From: Clostridia bacterium
GTDB taxonomy: Bacteria; Bacillota; Clostridia; Christensenellales; UBA1242
Reading direction: 5' to 3'
Length of the DNA: 64,000 bases
Assembly: GCA_017501645.1 (NCBI GenBank)
Contig: JAFVWN010000065.1
Span: forward strand, 17,807 to 81,806
Position 1 is the first letter of the stretch. Each line of letters starts with the position of its first letter. Shown here piece by piece: positions 41,770-51,174 of the stretch. Below the pieces are notes generated by a model. It had not been told where the DNA came from, searched no databases, and saw only the letters and a list, made by a program, of their open reading frames with translations. The translations under genes and the position numbers were made by a program.

Positions 41770-42852
41770 TTATCCTCCCATTTCGCTTTGCAATAATTTA
41801 TCAAGCGAAAAACATAAATCCTTTTTCCTACTATTCACTATTTCCTGAGCTAAATTCAAATATTGCTTAGGTATACAAATTCCTGTTTCTTCAAAGATTT
41901 CCCTACCACAAGAGTCTGCATCAAACTCAGTATTTTTAAACAACGAATAAAGCCTGTGGTCTTTTTTCATTTCTTCAGCCAATTCCATACTCGCCTTTGC
42001 CTTATATTTTTTAGTTTCTGCATTTCTAAAAATTTCACCGAAAAATTCTCTAAAATTTAATGTTTCCCAGTCAAATCTTGGTGTTGACTTTACTCCAAAC
42101 ACAGGCAACGCTAAATCTTTCCCAACAACCTTTGCTTTTCCCACAAGTTTGTTTATCTTTCTCCTCTTTTTTGTTGTTTTATAAAGGAAAGAATTTTGTG
42201 GCATATTAAAATCATTATATCTATGCAACAAAAATAAAAAAGCAAAACTGTTTTCGTTATCCACAAATGATTTAACATCAATCACCTTGCCTTGAGGCGT
42301 ATCTTGAACTGCAAAAAGTATATTCGTTATATTTCTATCCCTTTGCGAAACTAAAAAATCAATAAGTGCCATAACTTTCAACTTAAAAAAGCATTTAGAT
42401 GCAATTTTAACGCCAAATTTATGACTGTATTCAACCAAAAGAGACTCAGCCTCTCTAATAGTTGCAAATTTATAATCATCTTCTTTTGAACACAATTTTC
42501 TTAGGTCTCGAAAAGATAATTTTTGTTCTTCAGGCGAAAGAACATTTTTTGATAAAGTATAATAACAGCCATCATAATAGCCCATATCAATCTCTGCACA
42601 AGGAATTTGATTTTTTTCAGCAAACTTTGAAAATAACAACTCACCAAACACAGACATCAAATAAGAACCTTTCCATTCTGGAATTGTCTTTGCCAAAACC
42701 TGAACATTCCCATTATCAAGCCAAAAATTATTATTCAATTGAACTCCTGTCACCTCATTTTTATTATAAGTAACCTTAAAGCTTCTTTGAATAATTTCTG
42801 GATCTAATATGTATGCGCCCTCGCTATTTCTTTCAAACTCCAACTCTATCAT
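41770..42852 (-). CDS. HipA-like protein kinase
   Basis: The 360-aa protein shows a HipA/PI3-4K-type kinase core. It has VLAKTI (Lys ~55), then GELLFSKFAEKNQIPCAEIDM (the E..la..lgi.va strand-helix, ~70-90), KVMALIDFLVSQRDRNITNILFA with the catalytic-loop Asp172 and Asn177, and VIDVKSFVDNENSFAF, where the metal-binding Asp may be Asp192 or Asp198. The usual H in N.DRH is N here. HipA enzymes phosphorylate serine in partners such as GltX. No signal peptide. Next to two unknown genes in one operon, with a consensus promoter only nine bases before its ATG. Confidence 0.68.
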   Translation of the reverse strand: MIELEFERNSEGAYILDPEIIQRSFKVTYNKNEVTGVQLNNNFWLDNGNVQVLAKTIPEWKGSYLMSVFGELLFSKFAEKNQIPCAEIDMGYYDGCYYTLSKNVLSPEEQKLSFRDLRKLCSKEDDYKFATIREAESLLVEYSHKFGVKIASKCFFKLKVMALIDFLVSQRDRNITNILFAVQDTPQGKVIDVKSFVDNENSFAFLFLLHRYNDFNMPQNSFLYKTTKKRRKINKLVGKAKVVGKDLALPVFGVKSTPRFDWETLNFREFFGEIFRNAETKKYKAKASMELAEEMKKDHRLYSLFKNTEFDADSCGREIFEETGICIPKQYLNLAQEIVNSRKKDLCFSLDKLLQSEMGG

Positions 42853-42861
42853 AACAAAAAT

Positions 42862-42890
42862 ATTTTAACATTTTTAAGCATTTATGTCAA
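42862..42890 (-). promoter_or_regulatory. Promoter of the kinase operon
   Basis: TTGACA (42885-42890), 17-bp spacer, TAAAAT (42862-42867), nine bases before the ATG. The leader would be only about 2-3 nt; no Shine-Dalgarno site. Confidence 0.75.
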
Positions 42891-42992
42891 TATGCGATTT
42901 TGCAGACAAAATCAACCAAAAATTTTAATGTCCCATTTTTAGTTTACAATATATTGTATAATGATATAAACTATAAAAAAGGAGTAACACAA

Positions 42993-43514
42993 ATGGAAAG
43001 AATAGCTGAATTTTACAAAGTGTCTTTTGAACAATTTAAAAAAGATTATAAAGACATCAACCCAACCTCAACAATCTCAAGCGAGGAAATAAAAAATATG
43101 TATGACAACATCAAGCTCCCTGCAAGAGCAACTACTGGTTCTGCTGGGTATGACTTTTATTTGCCTCATTCAATAAGTTTAAAGGCTGGAGAACAAGTTG
43201 TAATACCAACAGGAATTCGCTTTGAATGCGAACAAGACTATGCTTTATTTATGTTTTCAAAAAGCGGTCTTGGGAACAGAAATCGTTTACAATTAAACAC
43301 TGCTGTCTCAATTATTGATAGCGACTATTTCTATAGCGACAATGAAGGACATATCATTGCCTGCCTCATTCACGACTCAAGAGACCCTAATGCCGTTCTC
43401 AACCTCCCTGCAGGAAAAGGATATTTCCAAGGAGTATTTATTAAATATGGAATAACAAAAAGCGACAATGCTTCAGGAATAAGAAACGGCGGTCTTGGAA
43501 GCACAAATCAATAA
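42993..43514 (+). CDS. dut: dUTP diphosphatase
   Basis: The 173-aa trimeric-type dUTPase removes dUTP to form dUMP. Motifs in order: ARATTGSAGYDFYLP (motif 1), SKSGLGNRNRLQLNTAVSII (motif 2 and the start of motif 3), IDSDYF (motif 3 Asp), GYFQGVFIKYG (motif 4) and RNGGLGSTNQ (motif 5). There is a short insertion after DSDY (FYSDNEGHI). The ATG at 42993 has GGAG 8 nt upstream; an upstream in-frame ATG would begin before the -10 region. Confidence 0.92.
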   Translation: MERIAEFYKVSFEQFKKDYKDINPTSTISSEEIKNMYDNIKLPARATTGSAGYDFYLPHSISLKAGEQVVIPTGIRFECEQDYALFMFSKSGLGNRNRLQLNTAVSIIDSDYFYSDNEGHIIACLIHDSRDPNAVLNLPAGKGYFQGVFIKYGITKSDNASGIRNGGLGSTNQ

Positions 43515-43532
43515 CTTTTAAATTTTTACAAT

Positions 43533-43567
43533 AAAAAAAGGAACTGAATTTATCAGTTCCTTTTTAT
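43533..43567. terminator. Bidirectional terminator between dut and the foldase gene
   Basis: AAAAAGGAACTGA / TCAGTTCCTTTTT stem, loop ATTTA. Confidence 0.85.
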
Positions 43568-43569
43568 TA

Positions 43570-45423
43570 TTAATTGATTGCATCTTGCAATTCATCATAT
43601 GACATTTTGTCTACTTCTTTGATAAGATTACTTTCTTCATAGCTCTTCACTAATGAATTTCTGTAGTCAGTGAAGTATGTTCCACTTTCACCAACTAATT
43701 CTTCTTTAAGCATATCATAGAAATACTCATATAATGTTTGTTCTGTTAAGTTAGAAACATATTTTGTCTTTAACTCAGCAACGATTTCAGCATCTGATTT
43801 GCCTTGAATGTCAACAACAGCACCAGCTTCATAAACACCAGTAAGCATCATAAGGTGAACACCATAATCACTTACTACAGGTAAAATTGTTTCGCCTATG
43901 TTGTTTGCAGATTTATCTTGTAAATAGGCTTCATACAAACTTCTTGCACCGTTTGTAAAGTCTTTTACAAATGAACCGTGTTCATCAGTTTGAGAAGAGA
44001 TTGTGAATCCAAGAACACCTGAAAGTTTTTCATTTGTTAATGAACCAGTATCTCCACTATATGTCCAAGCATATTTATTGAAGAGCATTGTTCTTGCACG
44101 AACTTTTTCTTCTGCAGTCATACCAGTTGTATCAATTGCATCAAAATCATCTTCAAATTTATCTAAGATATAGTTGATTGAAACTTCATCATTCTCATCA
44201 ATCTTATCATCTTCATTCACATCTACAACAAGACCATCTTCACCACGATAAGTTGTTTTCATATTATCATAATCAACATAAGTTTCACGAACTTGTTCAT
44301 AATAATCTCTAAAGATTTTATCTTTTGCTGTATCGTAACCTTCAGTTGCTTTTAATGCGTCTAATGTTTCATCATCAAAAGAAACAAGAACATGTTGAAC
44401 TGTGAAATATGTATATTTACCGTTGTGATGATAAAGAATTAAGCTATCATTATCACTAGATTCAATAACTGAAACATAGTTATCTTCAAGAGTATTGCTT
44501 TCTTTATCTGCTTTTAAAAGTTTTTTGTACTTTTCAGCAATTGCAGAGTCTGTGAACTTGTTTTCAAACTCACCATCTCCTGAACCAGCAGCAGTAGACT
44601 CAATATATTCTTGATATTTATTATAAAGGGCATTTTCATAATAGCTCTCATAAATTCTTTTAATTTCAGCTTTTAAAACAGCTTCTTTACCTGATGCCTT
44701 TTTATTTGCTTTAGCACTTAAAATAAGGTCAGCAATATACATATCGAAAGCTTGAGTTCTTACAGCCTTTTCTTCATCTGCAATAGGCTTCATATCTCTT
44801 TCATCTTCTTCGTGAACAGCAGCATTGTAAGTATAAATACCGTCTTTAAGTTCAACAATCTTTTGATCAATGTCAACTTCAGGAGCAGCAGTATCAGCAG
44901 AATAATCTTTTTCAACTACAGCCTCAAATTCATATGGTTCATACTTATAAGCTTTTTCTTCCTCATCATGGTTATGTTCGTGAAGTCTTTCAGGAAGATT
45001 TTCCTCATCAGCATCAACTAATAAAAGCAAGCTCTTTTCTTTTGCATCAATTTGTCCGTAAACATAATCAAAAACATCATTCCAAACATCTTCCATATCT
45101 TCAGCAGAGAAGAATTTTGGATTTTCAGCAAGCATTTTGTTTGCTTCTGCTAAAACTACTTCTCTCGCAATAACTGAATCATAGAAAACATTCATAATTG
45201 TTTCTTCATCATAGTACATAAAGTAGTAATAGTTTTGTTGATAGAAACTGTAATAAGAATCAATCAACTCTTGTTTTGTGATAACAGTATCTCCAATTTT
45301 TAATGCAGTTGCAGTTTTATCAACAGTATCTTTCTTAACAAATAATGAACAACCTGTAAAGAAAGATAAGCACATACAAATACATATTATAAGTGAGAAT
45401 ATTTTAGTTTTTAAATTTTTCAA
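43570..45423 (-). CDS. PrsA/SurA-like foldase lipoprotein
   Basis: The 617-aa protein has a lipoprotein signal (IFSLIICICMCLSFFTGC, Cys ~25), a SurA-like N-terminal region (KIGDTVITKQELIDSYYSFY) and two regions resembling parvulin PPIases (YFTVQHVLVSFDDE ~ residue 342; GDTGSLTNEKLSGVL and VVSDYGVHLMMLTGVYE later). It probably helps exported proteins fold outside the membrane, which fits a cell with many secreted proteins. The start is TTG 45423 with GGAGGG 7 nt upstream. It is larger than PrsA (~290 aa) because of acidic insertions. Confidence 0.78.
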   Translation of the reverse strand: MKNLKTKIFSLIICICMCLSFFTGCSLFVKKDTVDKTATALKIGDTVITKQELIDSYYSFYQQNYYYFMYYDEETIMNVFYDSVIAREVVLAEANKMLAENPKFFSAEDMEDVWNDVFDYVYGQIDAKEKSLLLLVDADEENLPERLHEHNHDEEEKAYKYEPYEFEAVVEKDYSADTAAPEVDIDQKIVELKDGIYTYNAAVHEEDERDMKPIADEEKAVRTQAFDMYIADLILSAKANKKASGKEAVLKAEIKRIYESYYENALYNKYQEYIESTAAGSGDGEFENKFTDSAIAEKYKKLLKADKESNTLEDNYVSVIESSDNDSLILYHHNGKYTYFTVQHVLVSFDDETLDALKATEGYDTAKDKIFRDYYEQVRETYVDYDNMKTTYRGEDGLVVDVNEDDKIDENDEVSINYILDKFEDDFDAIDTTGMTAEEKVRARTMLFNKYAWTYSGDTGSLTNEKLSGVLGFTISSQTDEHGSFVKDFTNGARSLYEAYLQDKSANNIGETILPVVSDYGVHLMMLTGVYEAGAVVDIQGKSDAEIVAELKTKYVSNLTEQTLYEYFYDMLKEELVGESGTYFTDYRNSLVKSYEESNLIKEVDKMSYDELQDAIN

Positions 45424-45529
45424 GATGGTCCCTCCAATAGCGATTAAACTAAATATATATAGTGTACCTAATAATAACCCTTATAGTATAAAACAATACG
45501 CTCCAAAAATCAATTGTTTTTTAATATTT

Positions 45530-48500
45530 TTAGACTTCATTCATAAATTCTTTTAAAAATTCAAAGTTTTCTTGCTGTGAACTTTCTCTTTTAAAGCAGA
45601 TTTTAGGCTCTTTTGAAAAATCAAGTGTGCATCTTGCTCTAAATTTATAAATCAAATCACCTATTTGTTCATTTCCAATAATTTGCTCTTTGTTCTCAAA
45701 AACAATTTCAAAGGCTTGAGCAGAAGATACTATACTTGTCGCTTTCAACTTCTTTGCTTTCGCCTTAACAAACGCAATATCTATTAAGTTTTGAGTTTCT
45801 TGAGGAAGTTTACCAAACGCAGAAACAAATTCTTTCTCTACCCTAGCCTTATCCTCTTTTGTTTTGATTCCAGCAATAGTTTTATAAGCAACCATTCTGT
45901 CTTCACTTCTTGTCATATAAGAATCTGCAATAAATGCATCAATGGCGATTCTTACAAGGACATCATTTTCTTCTTCTATATTTTCACCCTTAAGTTCGTT
46001 TACTGCTTCACTTAAAAGCTTAGAATATAATTCATACCCGACCTTTTCCATATGTCCGTGTTGCTCTGCACCAAGAACATTACCACTTCCTCTTATTTCA
46101 AGGTCTCTCATAGCAAGTTTAAATCCGCTACCAAATTCTGTAAATTCAGCAATAGCGTCAAGTCTTTTATACGCTTCTTCTGTCAACACTTTATCATAGT
46201 TGTAGGTAAGATAAGCGTAAGCCATTCTGTTACCTCTTCCAACCCTACCCCTTAATTGATAAAGCTGACTTAATCCAAGTTTATCGCTGTCACAAACAAT
46301 TAAAGTGTTTGCATTTTCAATATCAATACCATTTTCAATAATTGTTGTACAAATTAACACATCTGCTTCGCCGTGATAAAATTTATAAATAACATCTTCA
46401 AGTTCTTTACCCGTCATTTGCCCGTGTCCAACAATAACTTTTGCATCTGGAACAATGTTTTTTATTCTTTCAGCAAACGCATATATTTTTGAAACACTAT
46501 TAAACAAAATGAAAACCTGTCCGCCCCTTGAAAGTTCTTTATTTATAGAATCTTTGACAAGTTCGTCTGTAAACTCAGTTACATAAGTCGCAATTGGCAA
46601 CCTTTCACTTGGCGGAGTAGAAATAATTGAAACATCCCTAATTCCTGAAAGTGACATATGAAGAGTTCTTGGAATTGGCGTTGCACTAAGAGTTAAAACA
46701 TCAACATTTGGATGATTAACCTTAATTTTCTCCTTGTCTTCAACGCCAAATTTTTGCTCTTCATCAAGAATAATAAGACCCAAATCATTAAACTCAACAT
46801 CTTTAGATAATAGCCTGTGAGTTCCACAAATTAAATCAATTTTTCCGTCTTTTAAATCTTGTAAAATTTGTTTTACTTGTTTTGGCGTTTTAAATCTGTT
46901 AAGTACAGCCACATTAACACCAAAATTATCCATACGAGCCTTCGCTGTGTTATAGTGTTGTTCGCAAAGTATGGTTGTTGGAGTCATAAGTGCAACTTGT
47001 TTTCCTTCAAGTATTGCCTTAAAAGCAATTCTCAAAGCAACTTCCGTTTTACCAAACCCAACATCTCCGCAAAGTAATCTATCCATCACCTTGCCTTCTT
47101 CCATATCCTTTTTAATTTCGCTTATGCTTATAAGTTGGTCTTCTGTTTCTGTATATGGAAAACTGTTTTCAAACTCAATTTGAAGCTCACTATCAGGGCT
47201 GTAAACATAACCTTTTTTCTTCTCTCTTTCTGCATAAAGAGCAAGCAAATCAAAGGCAAGTTTTTTAACAGAAGCCTTTACTCTATCTTTAACCTTTGCA
47301 AACTCTACACCGCCAATTTTGCTTAATTTTTTAGGTGTTTCCGCACCTGAAAATTTATCAAGCATATTCATTTGATCTATTGGAACATAGAGCCTGTCAT
47401 CATCCCTATATCTTACAACAACATAATCTTTTGTTCCAAAATTTCCAGAAAGTTTTTGAACGCCTTCACAAACTCCAATACCGTGAAAACTGTGAACAAC
47501 ATAATCCCCAATTTTTGGCACAGTGAAAACATTTGCTCTTGAAGCTCTAAGTTTGTTTTCTTTAGCTTTTCTTGGAAGAAAATCATATGTACCAACAATA
47601 AAAATTTTTTCATTTGGCAACACAAAGCCAGAAGCAAACTCTAACGGAACAATACAACTATTAGTTTGAGATAAACACAAAGGGGTTTCTATTTTATAAT
47701 CAAGCTCATATTCTTTTAATGTTCTTTTTATTTGCTCTGCATCATCTTTATTTCTTGCAAACAAAATGCTTCTATAACCATTAAACTCGTAATTTTTTAA
47801 ATCCTTAACAAGTTCTTTTATGCTATGAGTATATCTACTAAGCGGATTAGATTTTAAGTCAATTACCACTTTAGGGTCAAAAAATCTGTTTGTGTTTGTC
47901 AATTTTTGAAAAACAACACACTTATTATTTCTTATAATTTCAACAAAATCATCAAACTTAACAAAGTTATTTTTGTCTGTTAACAAAGCTCCTGATTTTT
48001 TTAGTTCTTTTATTCTTTCTCCATATTCTTGAGCTAAGTTCTTAGCCTCATCATAAACCATTTTGCACTCATCAACAACAATAGTCATATCTTCAAAATA
48101 ATCAAAAATAGTAGACTTGTTTTTTATAAGAGGCATCAAATAATCAAGAGAATAGCCCCCCATATCATTATTGAGTTTAAAAAGTAAATCATTTATAGAC
48201 TTTTCATATTCTTCTTTGGTTGTTTGATTGTCAAAATTCTTATCTTTTAAAGACTCTACATATGCACAAATTTCATCTTTTTCATTTTCTTCAAAAAATA
48301 TGTTTTTACAAGGATAAATATCAAGTTTTTTAACAGCTTTACCTTTTTTCATATTTTGACCATCAAGTTCACTTATATCCTCAATGTCTCTATCAAAGAA
48401 ATCTACCCTATAAGCAATTTCTGCACCAACAGGATAAACATCAAGAACATCTCCTCTTAGTGAAAATTGCCCAGCCTCAGCGACAAGGTCTTCCCTTTTA

Positions 48501-48967
48501 TACCCCGCAAGTATAAGTTTTTTTGCAAGGTCTGCAGGTTCAATAACCGTTGAATTTTTAACACTTATAATATTTTCTTTTAAAACATTCTTTGCTGGAT
48601 AATAATTTAGACAAGCACTTGCAGGAATTACCAAAATGTCAATATCACCGCTAACAATTTTTGCAAGTTTAACAGAATTTTCCGCATAAGTTTCTAGGCT
48701 TTTCGCCTTAGAATAAAGCAAATTATCTGGTGTTGGCTTAATTATAGTTGCCTTTTCGCCATAAATGCTTGCAAACATCTCATAACATTTTGTTGCAGTT
48801 TGATAATCTGCTGTAATATAAACAACTTTGTTAGAAAAACCAGAAGTAATAGCTATTTTTAAAGGTAAAACAGCACCAAAAATAGAGCTAGATTTTTCTA
48901 GCTCCACCCTTCTATAAAAATTTGCCATTTTGGGGCAAATCTTTTCTAAATCAAAGAAATTTCTCAT
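45530..48967 (-). CDS. mfd: Transcription-repair coupling factor
   Basis: The 1145-aa protein has the UvrB-like N-terminal region, the RNA polymerase interaction (CarD-like) domain IGDYVVHSFHGIGVCEGVQKL, helicase motifs LLCGDVGFGKTEVALRIA (Walker A), ILDEEQKFGV (DEEQ), LTLSATPIPRTLHMSL, LRGRVGRGNRMAYAYL and the TRCF C-terminal domain. It removes RNA polymerase stalled at DNA damage and recruits UvrABC. Its ATG has a weak AGG site within the pth end. Order glmU-like/pth/mfd follows the usual Firmicute arrangement. Confidence 0.96.
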   Translation of the reverse strand: MRNFFDLEKICPKMANFYRRVELEKSSSIFGAVLPLKIAITSGFSNKVVYITADYQTATKCYEMFASIYGEKATIIKPTPDNLLYSKAKSLETYAENSVKLAKIVSGDIDILVIPASACLNYYPAKNVLKENIISVKNSTVIEPADLAKKLILAGYKREDLVAEAGQFSLRGDVLDVYPVGAEIAYRVDFFDRDIEDISELDGQNMKKGKAVKKLDIYPCKNIFFEENEKDEICAYVESLKDKNFDNQTTKEEYEKSINDLLFKLNNDMGGYSLDYLMPLIKNKSTIFDYFEDMTIVVDECKMVYDEAKNLAQEYGERIKELKKSGALLTDKNNFVKFDDFVEIIRNNKCVVFQKLTNTNRFFDPKVVIDLKSNPLSRYTHSIKELVKDLKNYEFNGYRSILFARNKDDAEQIKRTLKEYELDYKIETPLCLSQTNSCIVPLEFASGFVLPNEKIFIVGTYDFLPRKAKENKLRASRANVFTVPKIGDYVVHSFHGIGVCEGVQKLSGNFGTKDYVVVRYRDDDRLYVPIDQMNMLDKFSGAETPKKLSKIGGVEFAKVKDRVKASVKKLAFDLLALYAEREKKKGYVYSPDSELQIEFENSFPYTETEDQLISISEIKKDMEEGKVMDRLLCGDVGFGKTEVALRIAFKAILEGKQVALMTPTTILCEQHYNTAKARMDNFGVNVAVLNRFKTPKQVKQILQDLKDGKIDLICGTHRLLSKDVEFNDLGLIILDEEQKFGVEDKEKIKVNHPNVDVLTLSATPIPRTLHMSLSGIRDVSIISTPPSERLPIATYVTEFTDELVKDSINKELSRGGQVFILFNSVSKIYAFAERIKNIVPDAKVIVGHGQMTGKELEDVIYKFYHGEADVLICTTIIENGIDIENANTLIVCDSDKLGLSQLYQLRGRVGRGNRMAYAYLTYNYDKVLTEEAYKRLDAIAEFTEFGSGFKLAMRDLEIRGSGNVLGAEQHGHMEKVGYELYSKLLSEAVNELKGENIEEENDVLVRIAIDAFIADSYMTRSEDRMVAYKTIAGIKTKEDKARVEKEFVSAFGKLPQETQNLIDIAFVKAKAKKLKATSIVSSAQAFEIVFENKEQIIGNEQIGDLIYKFRARCTLDFSKEPKICFKRESSQQENFEFLKEFMNEV

Positions 48968-48970
48968 AAC

Positions 48971-49534
48971 CTAATTAACTTTTTGCATTATATTTGAATA
49001 TGACTCACCCTCAAGAAACATAACACCTGCGGTTTCACCCTTATCAATTCCCACTTCAATATCTTTATCAAAATGAATTTTCGATAAAACATAATCAGCT
49101 AAATCCATAAACTCACTAGGTGGAGCGCCAGCCCCTATTTTTAACCTAGCAAATTCAGGTGTACCAAGCTCTCTCACAATACTTTTAAGCCCATTGTGAG
49201 TCCCCGCACTGCCTTTTTCTCGAAGTCTTACAACTCCTCTTGGCAAGTCAATATCATCATTAATTATAAGCAAATCTTTAGTTATGTCAATATCAAATTT
49301 TTTAACAAGGCTTTTAACCGCAATTCCACTATTATTCATATAAGTTGTTGGTTTTGCAATAATTATTTTTTCGCCTTTATAATTAGCCTCACCTATAAAA
49401 CTGTTACACACATTCTTTTTTATTGCAACACCTAGCTTATCTGCAATATTATCAACAACAATAAACCCTAAATTATGCACAGTTTTTTCATATTCTTTAC
49501 CAATATTACCAAGCCCAATCAATAATTTTGCCAT
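48971..49534 (-). CDS. pth: Peptidyl-tRNA hydrolase
   Basis: The 187-aa enzyme frees tRNA from dropped-off peptidyl-tRNA. Motifs: LLIGLGNIGKEYEKTVHNLGF (catalytic His ~20; NPG is NIG here), AKPTTYMNNSGIAV, LLIINDDIDLPRGVVRLREKGS-AGTHNGLKSIV, FARLKIGAGAPP and DYVLSKI. The ATG overlaps the stop of the GlmU-like gene (TAATG), so translation is coupled. Followed by mfd after 3 bp. Confidence 0.95.
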   Translation of the reverse strand: MAKLLIGLGNIGKEYEKTVHNLGFIVVDNIADKLGVAIKKNVCNSFIGEANYKGEKIIIAKPTTYMNNSGIAVKSLVKKFDIDITKDLLIINDDIDLPRGVVRLREKGSAGTHNGLKSIVRELGTPEFARLKIGAGAPPSEFMDLADYVLSKIHFDKDIEVGIDKGETAGVMFLEGESYSNIMQKVN

Positions 49535-50670
49535 TATTTATCGCCCGCCTTTAAAACCTCGCCCATCTTTATGCAAACATCCTCATTCACTTTAACGCCC
49601 TGCATTAAAGTTTCCATATCTTCAAGCTTTGCACCCTTTTGCATAACACAAGGTTTCTCTTCTGTCCCAACAATTTTACAGTTATCTCCAATACTCACTC
49701 TTTCGTCTGCATTAAGGTAATTGATAATTGTGTTTTTGCCAACCATTGAATATTCTTCAATGATTGCGTTTGAGATTATTGAGTCTTCTCCAATTTCAAC
49801 CCCCTCTTTAACAGCAGTTTGAGATAAAAGTTTTGCACCGTTCCTAATTTTTGCTTTTTCCATCACAATACCGCCATCTATGTATGCACCATAAATCTTT
49901 GCGCCAGAGAAAATTTTCGCATTAATAAGAGTTGAACCAGCACCAATAAAAGCGTTTTCTTGAACATCAGTATCTCCTGTCATTCTTACAAACGGTTCAA
50001 TAACTGTTCCTGCCCCAATTGAAACATTAGCATCAATATATGTACTGTCAGGAGCTTTGAAATATACGCCATTTTGCATATGGAAACTTACAATTCTATT
50101 TTTCAAAATTTCGCTGATAATATATAACTGCTTATATGAAACGGCCATCATAAAATCTTCTTCTTCAAAATAATAAGTTGAAGGAGCATAAACCTCATCT
50201 ACTCTTTTGATATACTCATTCTTAAACACATATCCACGAGTAAGTTTACAAACATTAAGACCTTTAGCTTTTGCGAAATCTAAAATGTTTAAAATATTAG
50301 CTCTTGTAACAAGAGGTGTATCGCTATACAAGACAAGAGTATATTCCGTATCTTTCAAATACGGTTTTATTGCTTTTAAAATATTCTCTCCCTCATTATA
50401 CTTAATGCAAGTTGGCACGCTAGGACAAGCCCTTACAACATATTGAAACATAGGGTTACCCAATAAATCAACATTATAAGAACCATCTTTTGCTGGCATT
50501 TGTTCACTATCCACCAAAAGGACAATGCAAGTAACACTTACATCTTCATTATCTCTTTTAATCTTTTCAACCTTAGTCAAAAGTTTTTCTTGCTTTTCCA
50601 CATCAAAAAGCGCTGAAGACATTTCTTCAGTTTTAAATTTTGTTTCTGTTAAATTATATATCTTTTCCAT
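49534..50670 (-). CDS. Divergent GlmU-like protein
   Basis: The 378-aa protein has a nucleotidyltransferase-like N-terminal half (CIVLLVDSEQMPAKDGSYNV; NILDFAKAKGLNVCKLTRGY). A left-handed beta-helix C-terminal half follows (SIGAGTVIEPFVRMTGDTDV, then AFIGAGSTLINAKIFSG, EIGEDSIISNAIIEEYSMVG). The GxGxxTRM signature of real pyrophosphorylases is missing. The position before pth-mfd is that of glmU. It could be a changed GlmU or another sugar-1-phosphate protein. It has a leaderless-type promoter. Confidence 0.72.
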   Translation of the reverse strand: MEKIYNLTETKFKTEEMSSALFDVEKQEKLLTKVEKIKRDNEDVSVTCIVLLVDSEQMPAKDGSYNVDLLGNPMFQYVVRACPSVPTCIKYNEGENILKAIKPYLKDTEYTLVLYSDTPLVTRANILNILDFAKAKGLNVCKLTRGYVFKNEYIKRVDEVYAPSTYYFEEEDFMMAVSYKQLYIISEILKNRIVSFHMQNGVYFKAPDSTYIDANVSIGAGTVIEPFVRMTGDTDVQENAFIGAGSTLINAKIFSGAKIYGAYIDGGIVMEKAKIRNGAKLLSQTAVKEGVEIGEDSIISNAIIEEYSMVGKNTIINYLNADERVSIGDNCKIVGTEEKPCVMQKGAKLEDMETLMQGVKVNEDVCIKMGEVLKAGDK

Positions 50671-50676
50671 AACTTA

Positions 50677-50705
50677 ATTTTAAATAATTATTATGGCTTT
50701 GTCAA
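50677..50705 (-). promoter_or_regulatory. Promoter of the GlmU-like gene, leaderless spacing
   Basis: TTGACA (50700-50705), 17-bp spacer, TAAAAT (50677-50682), six bases, then ATG. No Shine-Dalgarno site. Confidence 0.8.
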
Positions 50706-50709
50706 TTTT

Positions 50710-51174
50710 TTATAATACTTCTTTAATTTTTTTGCGTTTTGACTTAAAATAATCACTCACAAGATTAGAACATTCTTCTTCAAACAAGCCTTTTTCTATT
50801 TCGCACTTATGATTTAATTCTGCTCTTGCAATAATTTCTTCACAGTCAATAGACCCTTCTTTGTTTATGCTCGCACCAAAATAAACCTTTTTTATTCTTG
50901 CATTAAGAATTGCCCCAAAACACATTAAACAAGGCTCTAGCGTTACATAGAGTTCACAATCTATAAGCCTAAAATCTTTAAATTTTTTACAAGCCTTTTT
51001 AATACAAATTATTTCTGCGTGTGCAGTTGCATCTCTATCTTCTTGTCTTTTGTTATAAGCCCTTGCAATAATCTTCCCCTGACTAACAAGCACAGCACCA
51101 ACAGGAACTTCATCTTTCAAAAGTCCTTTCTTTGCTTCCTTTATTGCTTCTTTCATAAACCTTTCTTGTTCTGT
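50710..51174 (-). CDS. tadA: tRNA-specific adenosine deaminase
   Basis: The 154-aa zinc enzyme makes inosine at tRNA position 34. Seen: EVPVGAVLVSQGKIIARAYN, TAHAEIICIKKAC (HAE), and LEPCLMCFGAI (PCxxC) supplying the zinc ligands and catalytic Glu. The start at 51174 (MTEQERFMKEAIKEAKKG) matches the family and lies inside the preceding M14 peptidase gene by 65 bp; AAGGA lies 12 nt upstream. The length is typical. Confidence 0.93.
   Translation of the reverse strand, partial: TEQERFMKEAIKEAKKGLLKDEVPVGAVLVSQGKIIARAYNKRQEDRDATAHAEIICIKKACKKFKDFRLIDCELYVTLEPCLMCFGAILNARIKKVYFGASINKEGSIDCEEIIARAELNHKCEIEKGLFEEECSNLVSDYFKSKRKKIKEVL

Noticed and set aside
42993..43514. A phage origin for the dUTPase gene
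   Set aside because: No phage genes nearby; an ordinary chromosomal dut is simpler.
51110..51174. A frameshift or fusion between the M14 peptidase and tadA
   Set aside because: Both frames are intact with family-typical ends; a 65-bp overlap explains the arrangement.
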